From: Chitinophagaceae bacterium
Lineage (GTDB): Bacteria > Bacteroidota > Bacteroidia > Chitinophagales > Chitinophagaceae
Assembly: GCA_947454235.1 (NCBI GenBank)
Contig: CANGIY010000003.1
Location: 218,554 to 282,553, forward strand
Direction: 5' to 3'
Length of the DNA: 64,000 bases
Positions 55,180 to 63,346 of this stretch are shown in pieces; position 1 is the stretch's first letter; each line of letters opens with the position of its first letter. A program made the translations under genes and the position numbers. The notes beneath the pieces were generated by a model, which ran no database searches, was not told the origin of the DNA, and worked only from the letters and a program-made list of their open reading frames with translations.

Positions 55180-55548
55180 ATGAAAAAGAAATACGCCTAC
55201 CGAATTTTGTTAATATTGACCGTTGTAGCGATTTCTTTTTTTCTTAATTACCAATTCGGGCTTTTTTCACGTTACAATCCTATAAGTGCGCAGACTGACA
55301 TCATTCAGGGGAAAATCCAAATAGTTGTTTTTGGAGAGATGGATTTGAAGGATCCAATTCGGGAGCAGATTTCAAAATTCTATGGGTTTGAGTATGTGTT
55401 TTTAGGGTGCGCTGTTAGCTCGTCAATCAACGGTATTGAATATTACAATCGAGCCATGGCGAGTTTTATTTCCCAACAGCATGGAGTTAACTGGGAACAA
55501 AAATTAGAAAAGCAAGTGGACAGTTTAGCGAAAATGCAGCCCAAGTAA
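55180..55548 (+). CDS. Small membrane-anchored or secreted protein of unknown function
   Basis: I cannot name a family. The 122-residue product begins with a charged n-region and hydrophobic stretch (KKKYAYRILLILTVVAISFFLNY), a signal anchor or signal peptide. The conserved-looking core is YVFLGCAVSSSINGIEYYNRAM followed by HGVNWEQKLEKQVDSLAK; GC...NGI..YN...HG.NW arrangements occur in small Bacteroidota proteins of unknown role. It is bracketed by copies of CATTAGCGCAAG (54966-54977 and 55555-55566) and preceded by REP-like hairpins, so it may be a mobile or recently inserted gene. A near-match -7 box (TACCTTAG) lies upstream. Confidence 0.65.
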   Translation: MKKKYAYRILLILTVVAISFFLNYQFGLFSRYNPISAQTDIIQGKIQIVVFGEMDLKDPIREQISKFYGFEYVFLGCAVSSSINGIEYYNRAMASFISQQHGVNWEQKLEKQVDSLAKMQPK

Positions 55549-55554
55549 ACCTAA

Positions 55555-55566
55555 CATTAGCGCAAG
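55555..55566 (+). repeat. Right copy of a 12-bp direct repeat flanking the orphan gene
   Basis: CATTAGCGCAAG is identical to 54966-54977 and begins a degenerate REP-like half element (GCGCAAGGTTCTTTGA). The two copies enclose about 580 bp with one gene. Confidence 0.55.
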
Positions 55567-55642
55567 GTTCTTTGATTGTTGAATTCACCTTCATCAATTT
55601 TGCACATTTGTTGAACATTTTACCACCGCTTAACTAGGGATA

Positions 55643-55674
55643 TTTGCTTTTGGTTGCTTCCCCCTATATATTTG
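55643..55674 (+). promoter_or_regulatory. Full-consensus Bacteroidota promoter for the T9SS-TonB operon
   Basis: TTTG (55643-55646), a 20-nt spacer and TATATTTG (55667-55674) match both promoter elements. The proposed TTG start is 48 nt downstream. Confidence 0.7.
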
Positions 55675-55722
55675 CTTAATTAAGGTTTACAAACACATCA
55701 TTCACGCTTTAATTTTCTTGAT

Positions 55723-56700
55723 TTGAAAAAGACTTTTACGCTGCTATTTTCCGCCATTTGCTTTAGTTCAATGGCGCAAACCACACTTACCAATGGCGAT
55801 TTCGAGCTTTGGGGAAACGCAACTCCGGGTGTGGCTACCGAGCCTACCGGTTGGTATTCTAATAAATCAGGTACTACTATTGCGGCATTAGGTCCTCAAA
55901 CTTGCTTCAAAGACAGCACCACTGTACATGGCGGCAGATATTCGGCTAAAGTTGTTACCGCTAGCTTGCTTGGCACCGCCGTGAATGGCGCGCTTACAAC
56001 TGGTGTTGTTTGTGCACCAACCACTACAAAATCAGATGGTTACATTGGCACTGCAAAATATGGCGATACTACTGACGTGCGCAGAATGAACTTAACGGGC
56101 CGCCCCGATAGCCTGGTTGGCTGGTACCAGTACGCTCCGGCAGGTGCAGGCGAAATGGGTAAAGTAAGAGCAATCTTGCATAAAGGTCAGTATTTTGATC
56201 CGGAAACCGGTTCAACGTACCACGCCGACCCATCGGCTAATAAAATTGCGGACCTCACTTTCAACACCCCTGCTTCTGCTGTTACAACCTGGACTCGTTT
56301 CAGTATGCCATTCAACTATGTTGATACTTCACACCCTTCTTATATCATGATCAACATCACGTCTTCTGCTAACCAGTCTACTTCTGTTACAGGAAGTATT
56401 CTTTGGATTGATGACGTACAAGTAGTGTACAAGCCTACTGGTATTGCTCCGGTTGTGTTGCAAAGTGAAGATGTGAACATCTACAGTTCGGGCAAAAACA
56501 TTTTTGTTGACTACAACACGAACAACAATCAAAACTGGAAACTTTCAGTTTATGACATGTCAGGTCGTTTGGTGAAAGAAAACTCATTTACAGGCGGCGA
56601 CCACGAGGTAATCACTTTAGGAGATGTAACAAACGGTGTATATATTTATCGCCTCAGTCACCCCGATTTTTCTAAAACAGGTAAAATTTCGATTCAATAA
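55723..56700 (+). CDS. T9SS-secreted PCMD-like protein paired with a TonB receptor
   Basis: The protein is 325 residues long. The start is TTG (MKKTFTLLFSAICFSSMA|Q is a perfect signal peptide and no ATG is available). The beta-sandwich domain opens LTNGDFELWGNATPG ... EPTGWYSNKSG and ends GSILWIDDVQVVY, as in the paralogue at 48518-49504. The sorting domain (VNIYSSGKNIFVDYNTN ... NGVYIYRL) lacks the usual YPNP but keeps the remaining strands. It is translated just ahead of a TonB-dependent receptor gene (5-nt gap) from a consensus promoter. A secreted ligand-binding partner of that receptor is the simplest model. Confidence 0.82.
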   Translation: MKKTFTLLFSAICFSSMAQTTLTNGDFELWGNATPGVATEPTGWYSNKSGTTIAALGPQTCFKDSTTVHGGRYSAKVVTASLLGTAVNGALTTGVVCAPTTTKSDGYIGTAKYGDTTDVRRMNLTGRPDSLVGWYQYAPAGAGEMGKVRAILHKGQYFDPETGSTYHADPSANKIADLTFNTPASAVTTWTRFSMPFNYVDTSHPSYIMINITSSANQSTSVTGSILWIDDVQVVYKPTGIAPVVLQSEDVNIYSSGKNIFVDYNTNNNQNWKLSVYDMSGRLVKENSFTGGDHEVITLGDVTNGVYIYRLSHPDFSKTGKISIQ

Positions 56701-56705
56701 TTTAG

Positions 56706-59165
56706 TTGAGACCGACATTACATAAATCTCTTTTAATGCAGTTGCTCCTTTTATGCGGAGCAACTGCATTTTCTTTTGGACAAAAAGTACTTACGGGTAG
56801 TGTTTACAGTACTAAAACCAACGAACCAATTGTAGGTGCCGTGGTGCGCAACTTTAACGATGCGACAACTGGCACTGTCACCGACTGGGACGGCAACTTT
56901 GTTTTGAAATCAGTTAAACCTGTAGAAAGATTACTTATTACATACATTGGGCATAAAAGCGACACAATCAATATTACCAGTCATACTGATTCTGTTGGTG
57001 GACTAAAAATCAAGCTCACTCCAGACCCGTCTGAACTCAAAAACGTAGTAGTTTCTTCAGGCAAGTTTGAACAAAAACTGGAAGAGGTTACTACCTCAAT
57101 TGAAGTCATTAAGCCCGACCTCATTGCTAATAAAAATACAACCAGCATTGAAACTGCCATTGAACAAGCACCGGGTGTAACAGTAATCGACAATGACCCC
57201 CAAATTAGAGGTGGTAGCGGCTTTACTTTTGGGGTAGGTAGTCGTGTAGCAATTGTTGTAGATGGTATTCCTCTGTTGAGTGGCGATGCGGGCAAGCCTG
57301 AATGGAACTACATTCCGGTTGAAAACATCTCACAAATAGAAATAATCAAGGGTTCTTCTTCTGTGCTGTTTGGATCATCGGCTATCAACGGTGTTATCAA
57401 TATCCGCTCTGCCTATCCCGGACTTACGCCAAAAACTGTTGTTTCTTATTCGGCGGGTGTTTACGCTTCGCCTCAGGCGCCGGCTGACAATTGGTACAAC
57501 GGTGCGCTCCCTGGTTTCAGCAACCTCAACTTCCTGCATTCGCAAATGCTGGGCAAAAATTTCGATTTGGTGATTGGCGGTAATTTCAACGTAGATCAAG
57601 GGTATATTGGACCAGCCCCGGCACAAGGTTATATTGACCCAACAACCAAACACCTATTGAAACTCGACGACTCCATCCCAGTTTTCAATAATCGGGACAT
57701 GCTGAAACAACGCGCCAGATTGAACTTCAACCTCAGATACCGATTCCCGAACATAAAAGGCTTAAACGTAGGCTTGAATGGCAACCTGATGACCAATAAA
57801 ACCAACATGCCGCTTGCTTGGCTCGATGATTCTGCCGGACTGTACAAGAGCTATCCGGGTGCTGTATTTCTCGAGAACCAAACATTTTTCAATATCGACC
57901 CTTTTGTTCGATTCAATAAAGGCAATGGGTGGTCGCACAGCATTGAAACCCGCATATTCCATACCGACGATCTTATGACCAATAACCAGTCGACGAATGG
58001 AACCATGTACTATGGCGAATACCAATTGCAACGAAAAATTGAACAGTGGAACCTGAATGCTACAGCCGGTGTAATGGAAGATTTTTCTACTACAAGAGCT
58101 AAAATCTATGACAGCAATGGCAAAAAAGCCAACCATGTCAACAATGCTTCGGTCTTTTTCCAGCTCGATAAAAAGCTTTTCTCAGCTCTCAATGTTTCGG
58201 CTGGCGTGCGCTATGAATATTTTAAAACTAACAACCTTGATGCATTCAGTAAGCCGGTATTTAGGGCGGGTGCCAATCTGAAACTTGCAAAAGGAACTTG
58301 GTTGCGTAGCTCCATTGGGCAGGGCTTGCGCTATCCTTCCATCACAGAGCGTTACATATCTACCAAGGCAGGACTTTTCGGTGTTTTCCCAAACCCTGAA
58401 ATTAAGCCTGAATCGAGTGTAAGTTCTGAGATTGGCATTAAACAGGGATTCCAGTTTGGAAAATTAAGGGGCTTTTTAGATTTGGCAGCTTTCAACCAGA
58501 AATACCACAATACCATTGAGTACCTTTTTGGTGTGTGGGACCCTACCTTTTCGTTTGTGGGTTTTAAGTTTGTGAATACCGGTGACTCGCGTGTTCGTGG
58601 ACTAGACCTTTCATTGGCCTTTGAAACTGCCGGTGACGATACAAAATTTGGAATCTCTGGTCTAATTGGATATACCTACATAGACCCCGTTTCTCTAACA
58701 CCTAATTATGTTTATGCACAAGGTAAGAACCTAAGCGGAGGACCTGGGGATACAATGAGTTTCCGCAACAGCAGCATGGACACTACCAGCAACACCCTCA
58801 AGTACCGTTTCAAACACATGGGTAAAGCTGATGTAGAATTCAGGTATGAAAAACTTACACTAGGTATAAGTTACAGGTATTACAGTAAGATGAAAAACAT
58901 TGATAAAGCCTTCCAAACTATCGAAGATTTGACCAAAAATTTCAGCGACGTATTTCCTGGATTCCAGACTATTCAAGTAGTTAACTATTGGAAAAACCAC
59001 AATGGATTTAGCGTTTTTGATGTACGCATGGGTTATAAGCTCAACAAAAAGCACAAGGTTTCACTGGTGTGTAACAACATCTTTAATACAGTTTACTTCC
59101 TGCGCCCCCTCAAAATAGAAAGCCCAAGAACTGTTGCGTTGCAATATGTATTGACGCTGGAGTAG
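56706..59165 (+). CDS. TonB-dependent receptor with CarboxypepD_reg-like domain
   Basis: An outer-membrane receptor of 819 residues. Translation seems to start at the TTG at 56706, giving a positively charged signal-peptide n-region (MRPTLHKSLLMQLLLL...); an ATG at 56736 would leave it uncharged. A carboxypeptidase-regulatory-like domain follows (LTGSVYSTKTNEPIVGAVV). The plug comes next (IEQAPGVTVIDNDPQIRGGSG ... QIEIIKGSSSVLFGSSAINGVINI), then a large barrel ending RTVALQYVLTLE. Co-transcribed with the T9SS cargo gene upstream. It is not SusC-like (no SusD partner). Ligand unknown. Confidence 0.9.
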   Translation: MRPTLHKSLLMQLLLLCGATAFSFGQKVLTGSVYSTKTNEPIVGAVVRNFNDATTGTVTDWDGNFVLKSVKPVERLLITYIGHKSDTINITSHTDSVGGLKIKLTPDPSELKNVVVSSGKFEQKLEEVTTSIEVIKPDLIANKNTTSIETAIEQAPGVTVIDNDPQIRGGSGFTFGVGSRVAIVVDGIPLLSGDAGKPEWNYIPVENISQIEIIKGSSSVLFGSSAINGVINIRSAYPGLTPKTVVSYSAGVYASPQAPADNWYNGALPGFSNLNFLHSQMLGKNFDLVIGGNFNVDQGYIGPAPAQGYIDPTTKHLLKLDDSIPVFNNRDMLKQRARLNFNLRYRFPNIKGLNVGLNGNLMTNKTNMPLAWLDDSAGLYKSYPGAVFLENQTFFNIDPFVRFNKGNGWSHSIETRIFHTDDLMTNNQSTNGTMYYGEYQLQRKIEQWNLNATAGVMEDFSTTRAKIYDSNGKKANHVNNASVFFQLDKKLFSALNVSAGVRYEYFKTNNLDAFSKPVFRAGANLKLAKGTWLRSSIGQGLRYPSITERYISTKAGLFGVFPNPEIKPESSVSSEIGIKQGFQFGKLRGFLDLAAFNQKYHNTIEYLFGVWDPTFSFVGFKFVNTGDSRVRGLDLSLAFETAGDDTKFGISGLIGYTYIDPVSLTPNYVYAQGKNLSGGPGDTMSFRNSSMDTTSNTLKYRFKHMGKADVEFRYEKLTLGISYRYYSKMKNIDKAFQTIEDLTKNFSDVFPGFQTIQVVNYWKNHNGFSVFDVRMGYKLNKKHKVSLVCNNIFNTVYFLRPLKIESPRTVALQYVLTLE

Positions 59166-59174
59166 ACACTATGC

Positions 59175-59573
59175 CTACTCACCCCAATCACCCCTTCTAT
59201 TTTGTTTTTTATCTGACAGGCGTTTCTTGCTGTCGAGGCGTTTTTGTTTGGCAGCGGCTGATGGTTTTGAGGCCTTTCGGGGCTTCGGCTGAATCAGGCT
59301 TTTGCGCACTAATTCAACCAATTTCTTTTCAGCCAGTATTTTGTTTTCAAGCTGTGAACGGGTCTCTGTGCAGCGTACAACAAGCACTTCATCTTTATTG
59401 AGCTTTGAGGCAAGCTTGTGTAATATGCGCTCTTTCTCTTCGTCGGTAAATACAGAAGAACGGGCAACATCCCAACAAGCATCAACTGCCGTTTCTACTT
59501 TATTGACATTCTGTCCGCCGGGACCACCGCTTCGGGCGGTCTTGAAAAAAATCTCGTTTTGAAAATGATTCAT
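59175..59573 (-). CDS. arfB: Peptidyl-tRNA hydrolase ArfB (ribosome rescue)
   Basis: A codon-independent release factor homologue of 132 residues that hydrolyses peptidyl-tRNA on stalled ribosomes. The catalytic GGQ lies in RSGGPGGQNVNKVETAV near residues 15-31. The C-terminus is a long basic tail (KPRKASKPSAAAKQKR ... KKQNRR) that in this family enters the empty mRNA channel. The length fits ArfB (YaeJ), far shorter than RF1/RF2. Last gene of the panB-yggS-arfB operon (13-nt gap); it converges on the TonB receptor gene with 9 nt between stops. Confidence 0.93.
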   Translation of the reverse strand: MNHFQNEIFFKTARSGGPGGQNVNKVETAVDACWDVARSSVFTDEEKERILHKLASKLNKDEVLVVRCTETRSQLENKILAEKKLVELVRKSLIQPKPRKASKPSAAAKQKRLDSKKRLSDKKQNRRGDWGE

Positions 59574-59586
59574 AAGGGTTTAAACT

Positions 59587-60261
59587 TTAGCTCCTTGAGC
59601 CGAATATTGTGCTACCGATGCGTACCATACTGGCACTTTCTTCAATAGCCATTTTGTAGTCGCCACTCATACCCATTGATATATGGTGGAATTCGGGTTG
59701 ATTAATAAAATATTTTTGTTTCAGGGTATCAAAAAATGTCTTGAGCGATTTGAATTCTGTTCGCACTTTTTCTTCACTATCGGTATTAGATGCCATACCC
59801 ATCACGCCACAAATCTGAACATATTTTCCACGGTCTGCATCACGTTGAAGCACTTCAATACATGCCTCTGCTTCTGCCATATCTAAACCGAATTTACTTT
59901 CCTCAGTGGCTATATATACCTGCAACAATACCTGAATGACGCGTTGGTTTTTAGCTGCTTGTTTCATGATCTCGGTGAGTAAAGAAACACTATCAACCGA
60001 GTGAATGAGGTGTACGAACGGAGCAATATACTTTACTTTATTGCTTTGCAAATGCCCTATAAAATGCCAGCGAATATCTTTCGGCAGTTCTGCTTCTTTA
60101 CCTGCTAGCTCCTGTACATAGTTTTCTCCAAAGTCACGATGCCCGGCATTGTACAATTCTTGTATATCAGTAGCAGGCTTCAGTTTTGATACTGCTACCA
60201 GCGTTATGCCCTGCGGTGCAAGTTCAGTTGTAAGGGATTTATATGCCGACCAGTTAATCAT
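59587..60261 (-). CDS. yggS: YggS family pyridoxal-phosphate homeostasis protein
   Basis: A single-domain PLP-binding TIM-barrel protein of 224 residues that buffers PLP and affects amino acid and 2-oxoacid pools. The PLP Lys is in LVAVSKLKP near residue 26; other family motifs are DFGENYVQEL, IRWHFIGHLQSNK and, at the C-terminus, ISMGMSGDYKMAIEESASMVRIGSTIFG, the phosphate-binding end. The length is typical. It starts 7 nt after the panB stop and precedes arfB. Confidence 0.93.
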   Translation of the reverse strand: MINWSAYKSLTTELAPQGITLVAVSKLKPATDIQELYNAGHRDFGENYVQELAGKEAELPKDIRWHFIGHLQSNKVKYIAPFVHLIHSVDSVSLLTEIMKQAAKNQRVIQVLLQVYIATEESKFGLDMAEAEACIEVLQRDADRGKYVQICGVMGMASNTDSEEKVRTEFKSLKTFFDTLKQKYFINQPEFHHISMGMSGDYKMAIEESASMVRIGSTIFGSRS

Positions 60262-60268
60262 TGTAATT

Positions 60269-61084
60269 CTAATATTGTTCCTTCTCGTTCGGGAAATCCC
60301 TTTTCTTTACATCGCTGATGTATGCCTTCGTTGCCCCCATAATTTCGTCATACAAATTGAGGTAACGACGCAAAAAGCGAGGCGAAAAATTCTTAGTGAT
60401 ACCAAGCATATCGTGCATTACCAATACCTGTCCATCGACCTGTCCACCAGCACCAATACCTATAATTGGTATTTTCAATTCATCGGCCACCAGCTTACCG
60501 AGGTTGGCTGGAATCTTTTCCAAAACAATAGAAAAGCAACCCGCATCTTGCAGCAAACGTGCATTTGCAAGCAATGATTCAGCTTCTTCCTCCTCTTTTG
60601 CACGCACCGAATAAGTACCAAACTTATAAATAGATTGCGGCATAAGACCCAAGTGCCCCATAACAGGAACGCCTGCGCCTACAATACGCTTAATAGACTC
60701 AACTACTTCAGCGCCCCCTTCAAGCTTAATGCCGTGTGCACCAGCTTCTTTCATGATTCTTATAGAAGAGTTCAATGCTTCCTTGCTATTGCCCTGATAC
60801 GAACCAAATGGCAAATCGACAATTACGAGACAGCGTTGGCAAGCCCTTATTACACTTTGTGCGTGGTAAATCATTTGGTCGAGCGTAATAGGCAATGTAG
60901 TCTCATGACCTGCCATAACATTCGATGCCGAATCGCCAACGAGCAATACATCAATACCCGCCTCATCGAGGATACGCGCCATTGAATAATCGTACGCTGT
61001 AAGCATACTAATCCGCTCGCCTTTTTCCTTCATTGATTGAAGGGTGTGCGTAGTTATTCTTTTTATTTCAGCGTTTACCGACAC
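60269..61084 (-). CDS. panB: 3-methyl-2-oxobutanoate hydroxymethyltransferase
   Basis: The first committed enzyme of pantothenate synthesis, transferring a hydroxymethyl group from methylenetetrahydrofolate to 2-oxoisovalerate. [17 protein letters not shown] and [21 protein letters not shown] (metal and substrate site) lie near residues 27-66; [11 protein letters not shown] follows, and the catalytic Glu is in [11 protein letters not shown] near 181. The length of 271 residues is typical. The start is GTG at 61084; no ATG fits the N-terminal length of the family. First gene of the panB-yggS-arfB operon. Confidence 0.95.
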   Translation of the reverse strand: MSVNAEIKRITTHTLQSMKEKGERISMLTAYDYSMARILDEAGIDVLLVGDSASNVMAGHETTLPITLDQMIYHAQSVIRACQRCLVIVDLPFGSYQGNSKEALNSSIRIMKEAGAHGIKLEGGAEVVESIKRIVGAGVPVMGHLGLMPQSIYKFGTYSVRAKEEEEAESLLANARLLQDAGCFSIVLEKIPANLGKLVADELKIPIIGIGAGGQVDGQVLVMHDMLGITKNFSPRFLRRYLNLYDEIMGATKAYISDVKKRDFPNEKEQY

Positions 61085-61189
61085 GACAATAGTTTTTTTA
61101 TATGATGTAATACCCCCGCCCCCTGTTTTCAGAATCTATTGAAACTCTGAGTACAAAATTACCATTATTTATGATGGTGGCACATTTGT

Positions 61190-62050
61190 TTACACAAAAA
61201 TACCCGAAGCCATTGCCATTGCTTCATGGAAAGCTTCCATATTGAGTTGCAATGGTATGTCTTTCATATTGCACCATGAAACTACGTTCTCTGTAGCCAT
61301 GTTGCCTACCAGTTCATCTTCAGCCATCGGGCAACCACCTATACCTTTTAATGCACTATCAAAACGCACACAACCATTGTCCCACGCCGCATCCATTTTC
61401 TCCTGCCATGAAGCTGGGTTTGAATGGAAGTGAGCGCCAATTGATAACCCTTTGAACTCTGGCACCAAGTGTTTGAAAATATAAGAAATAGTATCAGGTT
61501 TGGCGATGCCAACGGTATCGGCCATTGCGATGGTTTTGACACCCAGTTGAGCAATTTTACCTACCCAGTTAATCGCAATTTCGGCATTGTATTCGTCACC
61601 GTAAGGGTTACCAAAGCCCATGGAAATATAAATAACCAGTTCCTTACCGTTTTTCAAGCACAATTGCTGCATTTCTTCCACCTGCGCCAGTGATTGTGCA
61701 ATCGTTTTGTTAGTATTGCGCATCTGGAATGTTTCAGAAATAGAGAACGGAAAGCCCAAGTATTTAATTTGCTCATACCCGACAGCTTCTTCTGCACCGC
61801 GTGTATTGGCTATGATTGCCAGCAACTTAGTGTTTGTATTGCTTAAATCCAACTGAGGAATAACATCCTTGGTATCAGCCAGTTGGGGTATAGCTTTAGC
61901 TGAAACAAAAGAACCAAAGTCAAGCACATCAAAACCCACTTTAAGCAATTGATTGAGGTAGGCCACTTTTTGCTCGGTAGGTATAAAATGTTTCCAACCT
62001 TGCATTGCATCACGCGGACACTCAACCAGTTCAATTTTGTTCAGGCTCAT
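61190..62050 (-). CDS. Hydroxymethylglutaryl-CoA lyase-like aldolase
   Basis: A cytoplasmic TIM-barrel metal-dependent lyase. The frame opens at 62083, but a TACCTTTG promoter box lies at 62071-62078, so I use the ATG at 62050 (MSLNKIELVECPRDAMQGW), giving 286 residues. Conserved are the Arg-Asp of PRD, the metal His pair in GAHFHSNP, and the active-site Cys loop GIGGCPMAEDELVGNMATE. It departs from textbook HMG-CoA lyases in PRDAMQGW (normally PRDGLQNE) and HFHSNP (normally HxHD). The reaction may thus be cleavage of HMG-CoA to acetoacetate and acetyl-CoA, or of a related substrate. Confidence 0.82.
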   Translation of the reverse strand: MSLNKIELVECPRDAMQGWKHFIPTEQKVAYLNQLLKVGFDVLDFGSFVSAKAIPQLADTKDVIPQLDLSNTNTKLLAIIANTRGAEEAVGYEQIKYLGFPFSISETFQMRNTNKTIAQSLAQVEEMQQLCLKNGKELVIYISMGFGNPYGDEYNAEIAINWVGKIAQLGVKTIAMADTVGIAKPDTISYIFKHLVPEFKGLSIGAHFHSNPASWQEKMDAAWDNGCVRFDSALKGIGGCPMAEDELVGNMATENVVSWCNMKDIPLQLNMEAFHEAMAMASGIFV

Positions 62051-62070
62051 TGTATGTAAATTTTGCCCTG

Positions 62071-62078
62071 CAAAGGTA
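62071..62078 (-). promoter_or_regulatory. -7 box of the HMG-CoA-lyase-like gene
   Basis: The minus strand reads TACCTTTG, an exact TAnnTTTG match, 20 nt before the ATG at 62050 and inside the longer open frame. A TTG 16 nt upstream may be the -33 element. Confidence 0.55.
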
Positions 62079-62198
62079 TACATTCCCTTCTTTCCAATTT
62101 ATTGAATCGCGTTGTTGCGAACGCTAAAGAAAAAAATAAAGAGCCGTTTTTCTACTACTCTAACTATTTGATAAATACTTAAACAATTTCCTGACCTT

Positions 62199-63257
62199 TT
62201 ACTCGCGCTCCTTTTTCCACTCGTCGCGGTGCTTGCGCAATGGGTGTTCTTTTGATTTGTTGAAAATCATCATCCCATTCTCACGACCGGCACGGCGTGC
62301 TTTTTGTTCGTCTTCAGGCAGATTTTTTTCTTCCATGCAACCTTCGCTACAGCAACCCTCCAACTTCCGGGCACATTCTTCGCACTGAATAAACAGCAGG
62401 TGGCAACCATCGTTCTTGCAATTGGTATGTGTATCGCAAGGCTTGCCGCAAACATGGCACACCGACAAAATATCGTCGCTGATACGCTCGCCTAAACGTT
62501 CATCAAAAACAAAATTTTTGCCCTTGAACTTAACAGGCAGATTCTCTTCTTTTGCCTTGCGGGCATATTCGATAATGCCGCCTTCAACGTGGAAAATGTT
62601 CTTGAACCCATTGTGCAGCATGTATGCACTCGCTTTCTCGCACCTTATACCACCAGTACAATACATAATGATGTTGGCATCTTTGTTGTCTTTGAGCATA
62701 TCAACCGCCATTGGCAATTGCTCGCGGAAAGTGTCAGATGGTATTTCTATAGCGTTTTCAAAATGCCCCACTTCATATTCGTAGTGGTTGCGCATATCAA
62801 CAATTATGGTGCCGGGTTGGTCAGCTAATTCGTTGTACTCTTTTGCTTTCAGGTATTGGCCCGTCTTAGCCGGGTCGAAAGTAGGGTCGTCAATCCCATC
62901 GGCTACTACTTTGGCGCGTACTTTCATGCGTAACACCCAAAACGACTTACCATCGTCATCAACCGCATAGTTTAAGCGAATACCGTTAAGGTCGGGCGAT
63001 AAACCATACAATGTCGATTTGAATGCTTCTACGTTTGAGGCTGGCACACTTATTTGACCATTAATCCCTTCGTGGGCAATGTAAATACGACCAAAAACCT
63101 TTAAATCATTGAATTTAACGTACGCGTCGTTCCTGAACGCTGTGGGGTCTTCTATTTTGAAGTACTTGTAAAAAGAAATTGTAGTACGTGGCTCTGCTTC
63201 TGCCAACATACGCTGCTTCAATTCCTCATTACTTACTTTGTTGTGTAACACTGGCAT
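62199..63257 (-). CDS. trhO: tRNA uridine-34 hydroxylase TrhO (rhodanese family)
   Basis: An oxygen-dependent enzyme making 5-hydroxyuridine at the wobble position of certain tRNAs. The N-terminal acylphosphatase-like UPF0176 domain includes [17 protein letters not shown] (about residues 52-69). A rhodanese domain follows with the active Cys in [19 protein letters not shown] near residue 200. The C-terminus has a Cys-rich module (CHVCGKPC ... [16 protein letters not shown]), usual for the longer bacterial members and probably metal-binding. The length of 352 residues is typical. Single gene with a TATCTTTG box 34 nt upstream. Confidence 0.93.
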   Translation of the reverse strand: MPVLHNKVSNEELKQRMLAEAEPRTTISFYKYFKIEDPTAFRNDAYVKFNDLKVFGRIYIAHEGINGQISVPASNVEAFKSTLYGLSPDLNGIRLNYAVDDDGKSFWVLRMKVRAKVVADGIDDPTFDPAKTGQYLKAKEYNELADQPGTIIVDMRNHYEYEVGHFENAIEIPSDTFREQLPMAVDMLKDNKDANIIMYCTGGIRCEKASAYMLHNGFKNIFHVEGGIIEYARKAKEENLPVKFKGKNFVFDERLGERISDDILSVCHVCGKPCDTHTNCKNDGCHLLFIQCEECARKLEGCCSEGCMEEKNLPEDEQKARRAGRENGMMIFNKSKEHPLRKHRDEWKKERE

Positions 63258-63291
63258 GGTGAACTACAATTTTAGAGTAATGTTTGAGCTG

Positions 63292-63299
63292 CAAAGATA
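63292..63299 (-). promoter_or_regulatory. -7 box of trhO
   Basis: The minus strand reads TATCTTTG, an exact match, with a TTG 16 nt upstream of it. It is 34 nt before the trhO ATG. Confidence 0.5.
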
Positions 63300-63346
63300 A
63301 GAAAATATGGCGGAGCAAGTAAAACACCTGAACACCTCATCCTTTT

